Below, piece after piece: positions 62,094-64,000 of a stretch of DNA of 64,000 bases. The DNA comes from Streptomyces sp. TBY4. Lineage in GTDB: Bacteria; Actinomycetota; Actinomycetes; Streptomycetales; Streptomycetaceae. A model generated the notes under the pieces. That model was not told the DNA's origin. It saw nothing but the letters and a program-made list of their open reading frames with translations, and made no database searches. The DNA is taken from assembly GCF_024213195.1 (NCBI RefSeq), contig NZ_JANAVF010000005.1:493078-557077 (forward strand). The letters run 5' to 3'. Every line of letters begins with the position of its first letter. Position 1 is the stretch's first letter. A program made the translations under genes and the position numbers.

Positions 62094-62675
62094 ATGGAAC
62101 CGACCACGCTGACCACCCGGCGGCTCGTCCTGCGCCCGCACCTCCCCTCGGACACCGAGGAGGTCCACGCGGCGTGCCAGGACCCTGCGATCCAGCGCTG
62201 GATCCCCGTCCCCGTCCCGTACCAGTACACGGACGCGGAGGCCTACGTGGCCAAGGTCCCGGTCGCGTGGCGCGAGGACACCGAGTACAACTTCGCGGTC
62301 CGCCTCGGCGCCGACGGCCCGCTCGTCGCCACCATCGGGGTGGCCCCGCACGGCGCCCACGCCCACGAGATCGGCTACTGGGCGGTCCCCGCACACCGCC
62401 GCCGCGGCTACCTCTCGGAGGCCCTGCCCGCCGTCCTGCACTGGGCCTTCACCGAGGCCGGCTGCGTACGGATGATCTGGCGGGCCGGCGTCGGCAACGA
62501 CGCCTCCCGCGCGGTGGCCGAGAAGGCCGGCTTCACCGTCGAGGGGCTCCAGCGCGCGGCCATGGAACACCGCGGGACCCTGCGGGACTGCTGGACCGGC
62601 GGCCTGCTCCCCTCCGACCTGGGCCTGCCCTCCCGTCTCCCGTACCTTCCCTCGCCTGTCAGTGGCCGGGTCTAG
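62094..62675 (+). CDS. GNAT N-acetyltransferase, RimL-like
   Basis: The 193-residue protein begins [20 protein letters not shown], the opening of RimJ/RimL-type GNAT proteins (TxRLxLRP). It has the acetyl-CoA loop [23 protein letters not shown] (about 95-117) and [15 protein letters not shown]. It transfers acetyl groups to protein N-termini or small amines; the acceptor is unknown. It lies 241 bases upstream-divergent from secA and 9 bases before the AlkX-like gene, so those two are likely co-transcribed. Confidence 0.92.
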   Translation: MEPTTLTTRRLVLRPHLPSDTEEVHAACQDPAIQRWIPVPVPYQYTDAEAYVAKVPVAWREDTEYNFAVRLGADGPLVATIGVAPHGAHAHEIGYWAVPAHRRRGYLSEALPAVLHWAFTEAGCVRMIWRAGVGNDASRAVAEKAGFTVEGLQRAAMEHRGTLRDCWTGGLLPSDLGLPSRLPYLPSPVSGRV

Positions 62676-62684
62676 GGTGCGGTC

Positions 62685-63869
62685 ATGACGACCGCCACGC
62701 CCCGGCCGCACCCGGCCGTGTCCCTGTCCGCCGACGAAGCCCGCCGCATCGCGCTGCGCGCGCAGGGCTTCCTCGGGGCCCCCGACCGGCGCGGCGGTGT
62801 CCGCGGCGTCCTGCGCCACCTGGGCGCCGTCCAGCTCGACACCATCTCCGTCCTGGCCCGCTCCCACGAGCTCGTCCCGTACGCGCGCCTCGGCGCGGTC
62901 GGCCGCTCCGACGTTGAGGCGGCGTACTGGTCGGACCACCACGCCTTCGAGTACTGGTCGCACGCGGCCTGCATCCTGCCGATCGAGGAATGGCCGCACT
63001 TCGCCTTCCGCCGCCGGGCCAACAAGGCGCGCGGCCACCGCTGGCACGTCCTGGAGGACAAGAACCGCTCGACGAAGACCGTCCTGGAGCGCCTCGCGGC
63101 CGAGGGCCCCCTGACCTCCACGGAACTGGGCGGGGCCAAGAACGGCGGCGAATGGTTCGAATGGTCCGAGACGAAGATCGCGGTGGAGTGGCTCCTCGAC
63201 ATCGGCGAGGTGGTCTGCACCGAGCGGCGCGGCTGGAAGCGGGTCTACGACCTCCCCGGGCGCGCGGTCCCCACCGCCCTGCTCCACGACGAGCTGGACG
63301 ACCGCGAGTGCAAGCGCCGCCTGGTGGCCCTCGCCGGACAGTCCCTGGGCGTGGGCACCCGCTCCGACATCGCGGACTACCACCGCCTCAAGGGCCCCGA
63401 CTTCGACGCGGTGGTCGAGGACTCCGGCCTGGTCCCGGTGGAGGTGGAGGGCTGGGACAAGCCGGCCTGGGCGGACCCGTCGGCCCTGGCGTCCGTCCCC
63501 CGCGGCCGCCACCGCACGACGCTCCTCTCCCCCTTCGACTCCCTGGTCTGGGAGCGCCCGCGCACGGAGCGGATCTTCGGCTTCACCCACCGCCTGGAGG
63601 CCTACGTGCCCAAGCCCCGGCGGATCCACGGCTACTTCGCGATGCCCCTGCTGGCCGGAGGCCGGCTCCAGGGCCGCGTGGACCCGGCCCGCGAGGGCAC
63701 CACCCTGGTGGCCCGCCAGCTCTCCCTCACCACCCCGAAGGCCGCCCGCCCCATGGCCCAGGCCCTCCGCGAAGCCGCCACCTGGGTGGGCTGCGACACC
63801 ATCCGCATCGACCGCGCCACCACCCCCGCAGAAGCCCAGGCGGTCACCGCAGAACTCGCCACGCTCTGA
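62685..63869 (+). CDS. AlkX/YcaQ-type winged-helix DNA glycosylase (interstrand crosslink repair class)
   Basis: The 394-residue protein belongs to the HTH_42/YcaQ family, with three tandem winged helices and a beta-barrel. The catalytic Q-x-D motif of the AlkX (YcaQ) subclass is Q50-L51-D52 in GAVQLDTISVLARSHELV; AlkZ relatives have QxQ instead. LLSPFDSLVWERPRTERIFGF is the family's C-terminal signature. These glycosylases unhook alkylated purines and crosslinks. It follows the GNAT gene by 9 bases. The palindromic repeat follows its stop. Specific lesion is not deducible here. Confidence 0.92.
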   Translation: MTTATPRPHPAVSLSADEARRIALRAQGFLGAPDRRGGVRGVLRHLGAVQLDTISVLARSHELVPYARLGAVGRSDVEAAYWSDHHAFEYWSHAACILPIEEWPHFAFRRRANKARGHRWHVLEDKNRSTKTVLERLAAEGPLTSTELGGAKNGGEWFEWSETKIAVEWLLDIGEVVCTERRGWKRVYDLPGRAVPTALLHDELDDRECKRRLVALAGQSLGVGTRSDIADYHRLKGPDFDAVVEDSGLVPVEVEGWDKPAWADPSALASVPRGRHRTTLLSPFDSLVWERPRTERIFGFTHRLEAYVPKPRRIHGYFAMPLLAGGRLQGRVDPAREGTTLVARQLSLTTPKAARPMAQALREAATWVGCDTIRIDRATTPAEAQAVTAELATL

Positions 63870-63883
63870 CTCATCAGCCCCGC

Positions 63884-64000
63884 GGGGCAACTTCAGCCCC
63901 GCCGGCGTTTGAGGCGCGGGGTCTGGGGCGGAGCCCCAGGAGGGGTCCGGGCGCCGCCCGGGACCCCACCCCAGCCCCGCCGCCGCGGGGGGACCGGGGG
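63884..64000. repeat. Dispersed palindromic element at the right edge
   Basis: CCGGCGTTTGAGG (63902-63914) and CTGGGGCGGAGCCCCAG (63923-63939) repeat those of the 48.7-kb copy exactly, followed by a second GC hairpin (about 63944-63966). It begins about 30 bases after the AlkX-like stop and runs to or past the window end. Confidence 0.85.

Overview
The window is chromosomal DNA from a high-GC actinomycete, almost certainly Streptomyces. Third codon positions are nearly all G or C, GTG starts and GGAG-type ribosome sites are common, and the gene content is typical: tandem kinases PkaA/PkaB, the HemD-type regulator NnaR, a DUF3039 protein next to YqgE, a 1660-residue NAD-glutamate dehydrogenase, and a SecA without a C-terminal zinc site. 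The order murA - hup - malic enzyme - HelD-like ATPase - nnaR - narK - ssrA/smpB - ftsX/ftsE - prfB - pkaB/pkaA - ABC sugar operon - gdh - secA resembles, from memory, the conserved core of Streptomyces chromosomes. I see no prophage, IS element, CRISPR array or tRNA gene.

Layout. 1-5949 (minus): a type VII secretion (ESX-like) accessory operon with an EspC/WXG-like small protein, a 500-residue WXG plus Gly/Pro-rich protein, a mycosin protease, a 141-residue WXG-type protein and a very large WXG-headed protein that runs off the left edge. 6103-11368 (minus): a three-subunit molybdenum hydroxylase (FAD, 2Fe-2S, molybdopterin) whose iron-sulfur subunit carries a ~454-residue low-complexity extension. 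11567-14281 (minus): GH20 hexosaminidase, DUF3039 protein, YqgE/AlgH. 14675-21042: murA (+), then hup, malic enzyme and a HelD-type RNA-polymerase-recycling ATPase (minus).

21171-27986: CGNR zinc-finger regulator, GNAT, nnaR and narK (nitrate regulator and nitrate/nitrite transporter, with GlnR-like boxes before each), a LysR regulator divergent from an MFS exporter, and an orphan YefM-like antitoxin. 28078-33675: tmRNA, smpB, S41 protease, ftsX, ftsE (all minus), a tiny zinc-ribbon membrane protein (+), and prfB (minus). 33767-35011 (+): a 29-codon leader peptide in front of an isopenicillin-N-synthase-like oxygenase.

35150-42568: kinases pkaB and pkaA (minus), and divergently a 1234-residue FHA-FtsK/EssC-like protein. 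This is a plausible kinase / phosphothreonine-reader module. 42742-46344 (+): sugar ABC transporter (lipoprotein and two permeases, no ATPase). 46447-51356: GT2-TagF-like fusion, TetR regulator (minus) and a TagG/TagH-type exporter, i.e. a wall-polymer synthesis and export set. 51550-63869: gdh, a HAD hydrolase and a DUF6912-like protein (minus), an Rv3235-family protein (+), secA (minus), a GNAT and an AlkX/YcaQ-type DNA glycosylase (+).

Intergenic DNA is rich in strong hairpin terminators and holds a dispersed GC-rich palindromic repeat, four copies of which sit just after gene ends. The most unusual items are the type VII locus with its giant WXG/EF-hand protein, the FHA-FtsK protein with an altered Walker A next to two kinases, the molybdenum hydroxylase with a replaced catalytic Glu, and the leader peptide. 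All start-site choices are mine and are argued per gene.
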